A DNA stretch of 32,081 nucleotides from Rhodoplanes sp049284695 (GTDB lineage: Bacteria > Pseudomonadota > Alphaproteobacteria > Rhizobiales > Xanthobacteraceae): the NCBI GenBank assembly GCA_049284695.1, contig JBAPYK010000007.1:1-32081 (forward strand). Reading direction: 5' to 3'. Below the pieces are notes generated by a model. The model did not search any database. It worked only from the letters and a program-made list of their open reading frames with translations, and was not told the origin of the DNA. Position 1 is the stretch's first letter. Each line of letters begins with the position of its first letter. Below, piece by piece: positions 7,749 to 15,036 of this stretch. A program made the position numbers and the translations under genes.

Positions 7749-9359
7749 TCAACATTCGCCCATGTCGTCACCGGCTGCGCCGGCGAACTTCTTGCGGTGA
7801 TGGGCGAGGAAATTGGGATCGGTGTTGTCGACCCGCGTATCGGCGAACTTCTTCCGGTGTCGCGCGACGAATGCGGGGGCGGCAAGTTCTGCGCTCGACG
7901 GAACGTCGTCGCCTGCGACCTCTTCCACTAACGAAGCGGCCGGCGCCGATGCCGCCGGATGTGCGGCGGTCAACCGCCCCTCGTCATCCCACGGCGCGGT
8001 TGCGCGCACCTCCGCCCAGACCGGATTGTGAATCGCGAGGTCGATCTGCCGCACCAGTTCGACCATCCCGTCATAACCGGCATAGGCGTTGTGGCGTTCC
8101 TGATTGATGTCGAGCCAGGGCACCTTGGCTTTGAGCGCGATGAACTGCGTGCGCCCGCCGGACAGCATGATGTCGGCCTCGCCGGCCGCCAGCAGCTTGT
8201 AGAGGTCGCGCGGGGCCATCGCCTCGAACATGTGCGGATCGTCTTGCATCAGCGCCCTGATCCGCTCCTTGTCCTCGGGCGTCGATTTCTTCACCGAGGT
8301 GCCGACGATCTCCATGCCGATCTCCATCAGCGCGGAAACCACCGACCAAGACTTCACCCCGCCGGTATTCAAGAGGACGCGCTTGCCGGCGAGGCGCTCG
8401 CGATAAGGCGCAAGCCGGGCGAAGGCGCGAGCTTCCTGCTCGGCGATCAGCGCCTCCGCTTGGCGGAGCAGGGGGGGAGCGACACCCTGCTCGACCAAGA
8501 GCGCTGCGGTGTTCCGCAACGCGTCGGAGGTGTCGGAAATGCCGTAGAACGAGCCTTCGAAAAACGGGATGCCCCAGCGCTCCTGCATCTTGCGCGCGAG
8601 CGTCACGAGGGCGGTCGAACACACCACCATGTTGACGCGCGCCGTATGCGCGGCGGCGATGTCGGCGTAGCGCGCATCGCCGGGGATCGAGGCGCGGACG
8701 CGAATGCCGAGCCGCTCGAACAGCGGCTTCACCATCCAGAACTCGCCCGATAGATTGAACTCGCCGAGCACGTTGATGTCGGTCGGCCCGACATCGTCCG
8801 GCTCGACCGTGCCCATCACATGCTCGAACAAGGCCTCGCCCGCGAGCTTGTTGCCGAAATTCTTCGAGCCGACGAAACCGGGCGCGTTGATCGGGATCAC
8901 CGGCAACCCGTATTTCTCCGAGGCATGCCGGCACACCGCGTCGATATCGTCGCCGATCAGCGCGGTGACGCAGGTCGAATAGACGAAGATCGCCGGCGGG
9001 CGGTAGCGCGTCGCGATCTCGCGAATCGCCTTGTAGAGCTTGCGCTCCCCCTGCCCCATCACGATGTCGATCTCGGCGAGATCGGTGGTGAAGCTGGTGC
9101 GCCAGAGCATCGGGCCCGACGAGGCCGAGCCGCGATTGTCCCAGGAATTGCCCTCGCAAGCGAGCGGGGCATGCACGAGATGAGCGACGTCGGTCACCGG
9201 CTGCAGCGCGATCTTGGCGCCGTCGAATGCGCAGCCGCCCGCCGCCGCTCCCGGCGTCAGCGGCTTGGAGCAGCCGACTCTCCGCTCCTTCTCCGACTTC
9301 GCCTGGTTCTTCAGACAGGCAGGCTCGTTGAAGAGATGCTGGACCTTGTCCTTCATCAT
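7749..9359 (-). CDS. nifE: FeMo-co assembly scaffold subunit NifE, with repeated C-terminal tail
   Basis: Alpha-type subunit of the NifEN scaffold. The product is 536 residues, clearly longer than the roughly 475 of classical NifE. Cluster cysteines are in GGCAFDGA (Cys43), LACEGNSW (Cys68) and STCVTALIGDD (Cys130). The extra length is a C-terminal Ala/Pro-rich acidic linker followed by two tandem 20-residue units, FVARHRKKFA... (497-516) and FLAHHRKKFA... (517-536), sharing HRKKFA. The start is the first of two ATGs (9359), with GGGAG before it; a GTG at 9389 is possible but lacks a site. It follows nifK by 60 bp. Confidence 0.95.
   Translation of the reverse strand: MMKDKVQHLFNEPACLKNQAKSEKERRVGCSKPLTPGAAAGGCAFDGAKIALQPVTDVAHLVHAPLACEGNSWDNRGSASSGPMLWRTSFTTDLAEIDIVMGQGERKLYKAIREIATRYRPPAIFVYSTCVTALIGDDIDAVCRHASEKYGLPVIPINAPGFVGSKNFGNKLAGEALFEHVMGTVEPDDVGPTDINVLGEFNLSGEFWMVKPLFERLGIRVRASIPGDARYADIAAAHTARVNMVVCSTALVTLARKMQERWGIPFFEGSFYGISDTSDALRNTAALLVEQGVAPPLLRQAEALIAEQEARAFARLAPYRERLAGKRVLLNTGGVKSWSVVSALMEIGMEIVGTSVKKSTPEDKERIRALMQDDPHMFEAMAPRDLYKLLAAGEADIMLSGGRTQFIALKAKVPWLDINQERHNAYAGYDGMVELVRQIDLAIHNPVWAEVRATAPWDDEGRLTAAHPAASAPAASLVEEVAGDDVPSSAELAAPAFVARHRKKFADTRVDNTDPNFLAHHRKKFAGAAGDDMGEC
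7781..7859 (-). repeat. 60-bp-period direct repeat encoding the NifE tail
   Basis: CGGCGAACTTCTT-S-CGGTG (S = G or C) occurs at 7781-7799 and again at 7841-7859, exactly 60 bp apart and in frame. It encodes the HRKKFA core of two 20-residue units at the very end of NifE. The spacer between the copies has diverged. Confidence 0.8.
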
Positions 9360-9419
9360 CGCGGTGCGCTCCCAAGACGTGTGGGCCACGGCGACGACGT
9401 CGCCGCGGCGGCACGCGAC

Positions 9420-10958
9420 TTACCGCGTCAGATCGAACGAGATATCCGTCTTTCCCGCCGCGTTGGAGTCGGCGTCGAGCTTGTCGAATATCTTGTCGAG
9501 GATGGTGGTCACGAGACGCAGGCCACCCTGATAACCCCACAGCGGGAAGCGGTGGTGGTGATGCCGATCGAAGATCGGGAAGGCGAGCCGGATCAGCGGC
9601 GTGCCGGTGTCGCGCTCGAGATATTTCCCGTAGGAACTGCCGATCAGGAAATCCACCGGCTCGGTGAACAGGAGCGAGCGCAGGTGCCAAAGGTCCTTGC
9701 CCTGCCAGACCTTGCCGTCGGCGCCGAATGGCGATGAGGCAAGCAGCGCCTCCATCTCCTCGGCCCACGGCTTGGTTCCGTTGGTGGCGAGGCAATGGAC
9801 CGGCTCGCCCCCGGTCTCCATCAGGAAGCGCGCCGTTCCGTAAACGAAATCGGGATCGCCAAAGATCGCGAAGCGCTTGCCGTGCAAATAGGCCTGCGAG
9901 TCGGCGAGCGCATCGACCAGCCGGCCGCGTTCGACCGTGAGTTCGTCCGGAATCGTTACGCCCGTCAGCTCGCATATCTTCAGCAACATCTCGTCGGTCG
10001 CGCTGACGCCGAGCGGATAGTGGAAGCTCGCGGTTTCGTGCCCTTTCTGCGCCGCGTAGTCGAGCGTCCGGCGCGTGCAATAGGTCTGCATCGAGACGGT
10101 GGCCTTGGCGTTGACCGCCGCGGCGATATCCACGAGCTTGGTGCCGCCGTAGTACATGCGGAATTCGCCGTCGGAGGGCGTGTCGTACTGATCGGACGCA
10201 TCCTGCAGCATCGTGTATTCGACGCCCATCAGGTTGAGGATGCGCTTGAGTTCGCGGTTGTTGCCGACGCAGAAGCCGTCGAAGCCGGGAATGATGTTGA
10301 TCTTACCCGTGGGCTTCCGCTCTTTGCCGTCCCAGAAATGCTCGAGCACGCCCTTGACCATGTTGTCGTAGCCGTCGACATGGCTGCCGACGAAGGCGGG
10401 CGTGTGCGCGAACGGAACATCGAATTCCTGGGGCACCGAGCCCTTCTGCTTCGACGTCTCGATGAAGGCGTGCAGGTCGTCGCCGATCACTTCCGCCATG
10501 CAGGTGGTCGAGACCGCGATCATCTTCGGATCGTAAAGCGAATAGGCGTTGGCGAGGCCGTCCACCATGTTGTTGAGGCCGCCGAACACGGCGGCGTCTT
10601 CGGTCATGGATGACGATACCGCCGAGGCCGGCTCCTTGAAGTGGCGCGCCAGGTGGGAGCGGTAATAGGCGACGCAGCCCTGCGAGCCATGCACGAAGGA
10701 CAGCGTTCCTTCGAAGCCGGCGGCGGCGAACACCGCGCCGAGCGGCTGGCAGGCTTTCGCCGGATTGATCACCAGCGCTTCGCGGGCGAGGTTCTTCTCG
10801 CGATATTCCCAGCCCTTGCTGTATTCGTTCTGCGCGTCGACATCGGTGGTCGATGCCGGGCATTCGAAGTTTTCACGTTTGCGCGCGAGGAGTTCGGTGT
10901 ACTCCGGCTCGCGGAAAAGCGGCCCATGATCGAGAACTCGGTCGGCCGACTGTGGCAT
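9420..10958 (-). CDS. nifK: Nitrogenase MoFe protein beta subunit NifK
   Basis: Beta subunit of dinitrogenase; with NifD it forms the alpha2-beta2 MoFe protein that reduces N2. The product is 512 residues. P-cluster cysteines sit at Cys70 (AKACQPLGA), Cys95 (GSQGCVAYY) and Cys153 (STTCMAEVIGDD), the same numbers as in the Azotobacter vinelandii protein. The conserved ASDQYDTPSDGEFRMYYGGT stretch is present. The ATG at 10958 has AGGAG 7 nt upstream; a TTG two codons earlier is not needed. It lies 179 bp after nifD, an unusually long gap for this pair, and 60 bp before nifE. Confidence 0.98.
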   Translation of the reverse strand: MPQSADRVLDHGPLFREPEYTELLARKRENFECPASTTDVDAQNEYSKGWEYREKNLAREALVINPAKACQPLGAVFAAAGFEGTLSFVHGSQGCVAYYRSHLARHFKEPASAVSSSMTEDAAVFGGLNNMVDGLANAYSLYDPKMIAVSTTCMAEVIGDDLHAFIETSKQKGSVPQEFDVPFAHTPAFVGSHVDGYDNMVKGVLEHFWDGKERKPTGKINIIPGFDGFCVGNNRELKRILNLMGVEYTMLQDASDQYDTPSDGEFRMYYGGTKLVDIAAAVNAKATVSMQTYCTRRTLDYAAQKGHETASFHYPLGVSATDEMLLKICELTGVTIPDELTVERGRLVDALADSQAYLHGKRFAIFGDPDFVYGTARFLMETGGEPVHCLATNGTKPWAEEMEALLASSPFGADGKVWQGKDLWHLRSLLFTEPVDFLIGSSYGKYLERDTGTPLIRLAFPIFDRHHHHRFPLWGYQGGLRLVTTILDKIFDKLDADSNAAGKTDISFDLTR

Positions 10959-11137
10959 GGTCAACTCCTGTCCCTGTCTGCGCAGCCGCGCCCCACGCGG
11001 CGCCGCGCGCTATTCGGTGGTCGACGATTCCGGCGGTGAGGCCCGTCGGCTTTCGGGAGGCCTCCCGCGGCGACGAAGGGTCAAAACCTCCGCGCCGCGA
11101 GAGGCGCCGCGCGAGTGCCGGGGCTCGCGCGGATCGC
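10959..11137 (-). other. Long nifD-nifK spacer with palindromes
   Basis: This 179-bp non-coding gap separates two subunits of one complex that are usually close together. It contains a perfect hairpin right after nifD (11107-11132), a perfect 14-bp palindrome CGGGAGGCCTCCCG at 11054-11067, and further GC-rich self-complementary runs. No sigma54 or NifA site is seen. It may act in mRNA processing or stability (inference). Confidence 0.6.
11107..11132 (-). other. Perfect stem-loop after nifD
   Basis: CCGCGCGAG (11107-11115) pairs with CTCGCGCGG (11124-11132) around an 8-nt loop, beginning 5 bp beyond the nifD stop. There is no T-run, so it is not a classical terminator. It could protect the 3' end of a processed nifHD transcript or partly terminate transcription. 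Confidence 0.65.
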
Positions 11138-12643
11138 TCATTCAGCGGCTTCCAGGACCGGGGTCTCCTTCGCCTTCCACGGCGGATCGAACAAGCCCCA
11201 GACCGGGTTGTTGATCGCAAGGTCCATGTCGCGAGCAAAAATCGCGAAGCCGTCATAGGCGTGATACGGCCCGGAATAGTCCCAGCTGTGCATCTGCCGG
11301 AACGGAACGCCGAGCTTCTGCACCGGGTACTTTTCCTTGATGCCGGAACCGACGAGATCCGGCCTGATGCGCTGGATGAAGGCGTCCAGCTCGTAGCCGG
11401 TGAGGTCGTCGTAGATCAGCGTGCCTTCCCGCACATAGTGGCCGGTGCGCTGATAGTCGTCGTTGTGGGCGAACTCGTAGCCGGCGCCGACGATCTTCAT
11501 GCCGAGATCTTCGTAGGCGGTCACGATGTGGCGCGGGCGCAGGCCGCCGACATAAAGCATCACCGTCTTGCCCTCGAGGCGCGGGCGGTATTTGGCGATG
11601 ATCTTGTCGACCAACGGCTGATAGCTCGCGATGACCTGCTCGGCCTTTTCCTCGATCTCGGGCCCGAAAAGCTTCGCGATCTTGCGCAGGGAGGCGGCGA
11701 TCTGCGTCGGGCCGAAGAAGTTGTACTCCATCCAGGCGACGCCGTATTTCTCCTCCATGTGCCGGCAGATGTAGTTCATCGACCGGTAGCAATGGATGAG
11801 ATTGAGCTTGGCTTTCGGCGCGCGCTCGATCTCGGCGATCGAGGTGTCGCCCGACCAGCTTGCGATCACCCGCAAGCCGATCTGTTCAAGCAGATGCCGC
11901 GACGCCCAGGCGTCGCCGCCGATATTGTAGTCGCCGATGATGTTGACGTCGTAGGGACCCGCTTCGAAGGTGCTCTCTTTCTTGTCCAGCACCCAGTCGC
12001 GGATCGTATCGTTGGCGATGTGATGGCCGAGCGACTGCGAGACGCCGCGGAAGCCCTCGCAGCGCACCGGCACGATGGTCTTGCCGGATTCCTTGCCCTT
12101 CTTCTTGGCGACGGCCTCGATGTCGTCGCCGATCAACCCGATCGGGCATTCCGACTGCACGGTGATGCCGCGATTGAGCGGGAACAGCGTCTCGATCTCA
12201 TCGATGATCTTGGCGAGCTTCTTGTCGCCGCCGAACACGATGTCGCGTTCCTGGAAGTCCGAGGTGAACTGCATCGTCACGAAAGTGTCGACGCCGGTGG
12301 TGCCGGTGTAGTAGTTGCGGCGCTGCGACCAGGAGTACTGGCCGCAGCCGACCGGGCCGTGGCTGATGTGCACCATGTCTTTGACCGGACCCCACACCAC
12401 GCCCTTGGAACCGGCATAGGCGCAGCCGCGGACGGTCATGACGCCCGGGAGCGATTTGATATTCGACTTCACCGCGCATTCGGTGAGCGCTCCGCCGTCT
12501 TCGGTCGTTTCGCCGGCGTCCGCCGGCTTGGCGACGGTAAGATGCTTGCGGCGGCGCTTGGCGAACTTGTCCGGATATGCGGACAACACCTCCTCAATCA
12601 GCTTCTCGTGGAAGTCACCGTCATTCTTGTAGTCGAGGCTCAT
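11138..12643 (-). CDS. nifD: Nitrogenase MoFe protein alpha subunit NifD
   Basis: Alpha subunit of dinitrogenase and home of FeMo-co. The product is 501 residues. P-cluster cysteines are Cys74 (RGCAYAGSKG), Cys100 (GPVGCGQYS) and Cys166 (SECPIGLIGDD). FeMo-co ligands are Cys285 (IHCYRSMNY) and His452 (QMHSWDYSGPYH), with the family motifs intact. The sequence is of the molybdenum type rather than VnfD or AnfD. The ATG at 12643 follows nifH by 72 bp. Confidence 0.98.
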   Translation of the reverse strand: MSLDYKNDGDFHEKLIEEVLSAYPDKFAKRRRKHLTVAKPADAGETTEDGGALTECAVKSNIKSLPGVMTVRGCAYAGSKGVVWGPVKDMVHISHGPVGCGQYSWSQRRNYYTGTTGVDTFVTMQFTSDFQERDIVFGGDKKLAKIIDEIETLFPLNRGITVQSECPIGLIGDDIEAVAKKKGKESGKTIVPVRCEGFRGVSQSLGHHIANDTIRDWVLDKKESTFEAGPYDVNIIGDYNIGGDAWASRHLLEQIGLRVIASWSGDTSIAEIERAPKAKLNLIHCYRSMNYICRHMEEKYGVAWMEYNFFGPTQIAASLRKIAKLFGPEIEEKAEQVIASYQPLVDKIIAKYRPRLEGKTVMLYVGGLRPRHIVTAYEDLGMKIVGAGYEFAHNDDYQRTGHYVREGTLIYDDLTGYELDAFIQRIRPDLVGSGIKEKYPVQKLGVPFRQMHSWDYSGPYHAYDGFAIFARDMDLAINNPVWGLFDPPWKAKETPVLEAAE

Positions 12644-12670
12644 GGCGCTTTCCTTATTGGATGACGCACA

Positions 12671-12692
12671 GGCGGCGGCAGATCGCGCCGCC
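12671..12692 (-). other. Stem-loop between nifH and nifD
   Basis: GGCGGCG (12671-12677) pairs with CGCCGCC (12686-12692) around an 8-nt loop in the 72-bp nifH-nifD gap. There is no T-run. Intercistronic hairpins at this place are known in other diazotrophs to stabilise a nifH-only mRNA and so raise NifH over NifDK; that role here is inference. Confidence 0.55.
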
Positions 12693-12715
12693 GCGCCCGC
12701 ATGCGATATCCGTGC

Positions 12716-13621
12716 TTAGTGCACGGCGGCCGATGCTTGCTTCGCCGCCGCTTCCTTCGCCGTCAGTTCGGCGAGCATCTGCTCCTCGGTCTTCATCACG
12801 CCGAAGTCGAGCAGCATCTGCTCCAGCTCATCCATGGAGATCGGGGTCGGGACGGTGCCCTTGCCGGAATTCTCATGAATCTTCTTAGCCAGCGCCCGAT
12901 ACTCGTCGGCCTGTTTGGAGTCGGGCGCATATTGCAGCACCGTCTGGCGGCGCAGCTCGGCGTGCTGCACGATATTGTCGCGCGGCACGAAGTGAATGAG
13001 CTTGCTGTTCAGCTTTTTCGCCAGCGCTTCGGAGAGGTCGAGCTCGCGGTCGGTCTGGCGTTCGTTGCAGATGAGTCCGCCGAGGCGGACGCCGCCGGAT
13101 TGCGCATATTTCAGAATGCCGCGCGAGATGTTGTTGGCGGCGTAGAGCGCCATCATCTCACCGGACATGACGATGTAGATTTCCTGCGCCTTGTTCTCGC
13201 GGATGGGCATGGCGAAGCCGCCGCACACCACGTCGCCGAGCACGTCGTAACAGACATAGTCGACATCTTCGTAGGCGCCGTTCTCCTCGAGGAAGTTGAT
13301 CGAGGTGATGACGCCGCGGCCGGCGCAGCCGACGCCCGGTTCCGGGCCGCCTGATTCGACGCACTTGATTCCCTTGTACCCGGTCTTGAGAACGTCTTCG
13401 AGTTCGAGGTCCTCAACCGAGCCGGCTTCCGCCGCGAGGCTGAGCACCGTGTTCTGCGCTTTCGAATTGAGGATGAGACGCGTCGAGTCTGCCTTAGGAT
13501 CGCATCCGACGATCAGAATACGCTGACCCAATTCGACGAGCGCCGCGAGTGTATTCTGCGACGTCGTCGATTTGCCGATCCCGCCCTTTCCGTAAAATGC
13601 GATCTGACGCAAAGAGGCCAT
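12716..13621 (-). CDS. nifH: Nitrogenase iron protein NifH
   Basis: Dinitrogenase reductase: a homodimer with one bridging [4Fe-4S] cluster that passes electrons to NifDK with ATP hydrolysis, also needed for P-cluster and FeMo-co maturation. The product is 301 residues. The P-loop GKGGIGKST is at 11-19. Cluster cysteines are Cys99 (GCAGRGVIT) and Cys133 (VVCGGFAMP). Arg102 in CAGRG is the residue that DraT ADP-ribosylates in species that have that switch; draTG are not in this window. The ATG at 13621 is preceded by a short leader from a sigma54 promoter. It is the first gene of the long structural and assembly unit. Confidence 0.99.
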   Translation of the reverse strand: MASLRQIAFYGKGGIGKSTTSQNTLAALVELGQRILIVGCDPKADSTRLILNSKAQNTVLSLAAEAGSVEDLELEDVLKTGYKGIKCVESGGPEPGVGCAGRGVITSINFLEENGAYEDVDYVCYDVLGDVVCGGFAMPIRENKAQEIYIVMSGEMMALYAANNISRGILKYAQSGGVRLGGLICNERQTDRELDLSEALAKKLNSKLIHFVPRDNIVQHAELRRQTVLQYAPDSKQADEYRALAKKIHENSGKGTVPTPISMDELEQMLLDFGVMKTEEQMLAELTAKEAAAKQASAAVH

Positions 13622-13680
13622 GGTCGTTCCTTTCTTGCGCGCCGCTGGCATTGTCATCGGCGCCGTGCCGACCCTTAAGG

Positions 13681-13697
13681 AGCAATGGGCGTGCCAA
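13681..13697 (-). promoter_or_regulatory. Sigma54 -24/-12 promoter of nifH
   Basis: The minus strand reads TTGGCACGCCCATTGCT, a perfect match to TGGCACG-N4-TTGCW. Transcription would start near 13670, giving a leader of about 50 nt before nifH. Confidence 0.92.
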
Positions 13698-13740
13698 CTG
13701 CGCTTTCTTCGTCGATGCGCGCTCGGTTAATGCATTACTG

Positions 13741-13750
13741 CAATGGGTTA
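13741..13750 (-). promoter_or_regulatory. Possible IHF site between activator and promoter
   Basis: CAATGGGTTA matches the CAA-N4-TTR core of the IHF consensus, but the flanking WAT is not kept. It sits midway between the NifA site and the -24 box, where IHF normally bends the DNA. Confidence 0.3.
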
Positions 13751-13797
13751 GAAACGTTTGAAACGACGGAGGCGCGTACGCGGCGTTCGTTAACGGC

Positions 13798-13813
13798 TGT
13801 GGGCAAACCGACA
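13798..13813 (-). promoter_or_regulatory. NifA upstream activator sequence (nifH)
   Basis: TGT-GGGCAAACCG-ACA is an exact TGT-N10-ACA match centred about 110 bp upstream of the -24 box, the standard spacing for NifA-activated promoters. Confidence 0.85.
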
Positions 13814-13969
13814 AAGTCGACAAACCATGTCGCGGGGCGGCTCAGCGACAGTCGGCGCACGCAAAACTACGTAGACATCCACGCGCTTGCGGCGATCCTT
13901 ATGCGGAAAAGAGTTCGACGAGATGCGAGCAGGATGAATTCATGTGGACTCGACCGATCTCTTGCCGTC

Positions 13970-14046
13970 ATCGCCCGCGTAAGCGGGCGATCCAGTAAGC
14001 AAAGATGTTCACCGTGATTACTGGATGCTCCGCTTTCGCGGAGCAT
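13970..14046. repeat. REP-like palindromic element (cloverleaf)
   Basis: The element has two hairpins: ATCGCCCGC-GTAA-GCGGGCGAT at 13970-13991 and ATGCTCCGC-TTTC-GCGGAGCAT at 14025-14046. A third stem, CCAGTAA (13992-13998) with TTACTGG (14018-14024), encloses the central spacer. The whole folds as a cloverleaf. The pattern resembles dispersed intergenic palindromes of Bradyrhizobium and Rhodopseudomonas genomes; I see only one copy in this window. Confidence 0.7.
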
Positions 14047-14262
14047 GACCACTGCTGGTAAGGGCGAACGACCAAGCCGAAATCGTCATGCTTGAATGCA
14101 GATCGCTTCCGGGCAGGCACGGTGAGCGCCGCGCGCGCGTCATCCGCAGGCGAAGCCGAAACTCACCGATCAGAACTCAGCTCGGGCTTTACGAATTGCG
14201 AGCGCCGCCGCGCCGCTCGTCCTGCGACAAGCGATAAGCAATTGTGGAGCTTGTCCAGGCGA

Positions 14263-14469
14263 TCACTCGCCCAGGCGCTTGGCCTCGACGGTGATCGGCA
14301 ACCGCGTTTCCACGGGCATGTCGGGCAGCGCCAAGACCCAGCCGTTTTTCAGCTTCACCCAGCCGCCCCACAGCGTTTCTTTTTCGCTTTCGACGATCGG
14401 CTCTTCCAGGTCTTTCTTCGGCGCGTAGGCAGAGAGCCCGGCATTGGTGCGGCGGATCATTATTTTCAT
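14263..14469 (-). CDS. nifT: NifT/FixU family protein
   Basis: Small beta-rich protein of 68 residues, the usual NifT length. The family pattern MKIMIRR, then LSAYAPKKDLEEPIV and WGGWVKLKNGW, is clear. NifT is conserved in nif clusters, but its role is not settled and mutants are often nearly normal. Its ATG overlaps the nifZ stop (ATGA), so translation is coupled. It is the last gene of the nifB unit. Confidence 0.93.
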   Translation of the reverse strand: MKIMIRRTNAGLSAYAPKKDLEEPIVESEKETLWGGWVKLKNGWVLALPDMPVETRLPITVEAKRLGE

Positions 14470-14780
14470 TCTGCAGGCTCCTGAATGCTTGCATCGGTCG
14501 CAGCCGCGGCTTCCGGCTCGTCGGCCGCAAGTTCGTGGGCGCGCATGCCGACAATTACGCCCCGGTCGACGAACTCGACGGCATAGACGTAGAAGCGCTG
14601 AAGAAACGTGCCGACGTCGCGCACATAGCCGACATCGCCCTTGTGGACAAGGATGTCGCCAATGTCGCGATTCGGATAGGTTCCGTCGTTCTTGATGTAT
14701 TTGATCGCGCGCACTTTCGCGCAGGGTTGGAAGCGCGGCGGCGCTAGAATCTCCAGCGTCTCTTCGCGGCCAAGTCCCAT
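14466..14780 (-). CDS. nifZ: NifZ, P-cluster maturation protein
   Basis: NifZ assists formation of the second P-cluster of the MoFe protein. The product is 104 residues. The NifZ core is evident: PPRFQPCAKVRAIKYIKNDGTYP followed by GDILVHKGDVGYVRDVGTFL and YVYAVEFVDRG (each part of the family signature). The C-terminus is an Ala/Glu-rich tail. The ATG at 14780 has GGGAGAGG upstream; the GTG one codon earlier is less likely. It overlaps nifT by 4 bp. Confidence 0.92.
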   Translation of the reverse strand: MGLGREETLEILAPPRFQPCAKVRAIKYIKNDGTYPNRDIGDILVHKGDVGYVRDVGTFLQRFYVYAVEFVDRGVIVGMRAHELAADEPEAAAATDASIQEPAE

Positions 14781-14817
14781 CACGCCTCTCCCTCAGCGCA
14801 ATTCCATCTGAATAGAG

Positions 14818-15012
14818 TCACGCTGGCACGCAGGTATTGTCGACGGGGCAGACCGTTGCGCATTGCGGGCTGTCGAATTGACCGTTGCATTCCGTGCATA
14901 ATTTCGGATCGATGGTGAAAACGCCACGCTTCACGCTGATCGCCGCGTTGGGGCATTCGAACTCGCAGGCGCCGCACGCCGTGCACTGCGATGCGATGAT
15001 TTTCATAGCCAT
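14818..15012 (-). CDS. fdxN: 2[4Fe-4S] ferredoxin FdxN
   Basis: Bacterial-type ferredoxin of 64 residues encoded directly behind nifB, the usual place for FdxN, which donates electrons to NifB or nitrogenase. Cluster motif 1 is Cys10-13-16 with Cys20. Motif 2 has the longer loop, Cys39-X2-Cys42-X8-Cys51-X3-Cys55, typical of this family. The ATG at 15012 has an excellent AGGAGG 8 nt upstream; a second ATG lies two codons in. It lies 24 bp after nifB. Confidence 0.93.
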   Translation of the reverse strand: MAMKIIASQCTACGACEFECPNAAISVKRGVFTIDPKLCTECNGQFDSPQCATVCPVDNTCVPA

Positions 15013-15036
15013 AAGAATTCCTCCTGACGGCTCAGC

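Larger units (their letters stand above)
13622..14262. other. Intergenic region nifT-nifH
   Basis: There is no gene in this stretch of about 640 bp. From left to right on the plus strand it holds the nifH leader and sigma54 promoter, a possible IHF core, an exact NifA site, and a palindromic REP-like element. The part near 14050-14262 shows nothing I can name. Confidence 0.7.

Noticed and set aside
8071..10080. Open frame of 669 codons overlapping nifE and nifK in another minus-strand frame
   Set aside because: Arg-rich shadow typical of high GC; nifE and nifK have complete, motif-bearing frames.
10853..12664. Open frame of 603 codons antisense to nifD
   Set aside because: NifD on the other strand is fully intact with all cluster ligands; the antisense translation is low in recognisable structure.
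14797..14840. TGGCACG near 14824 as a sigma54 promoter
   Set aside because: It lies inside the fdxN coding sequence on the plus strand, has no -12 element at proper spacing and no gene to drive.
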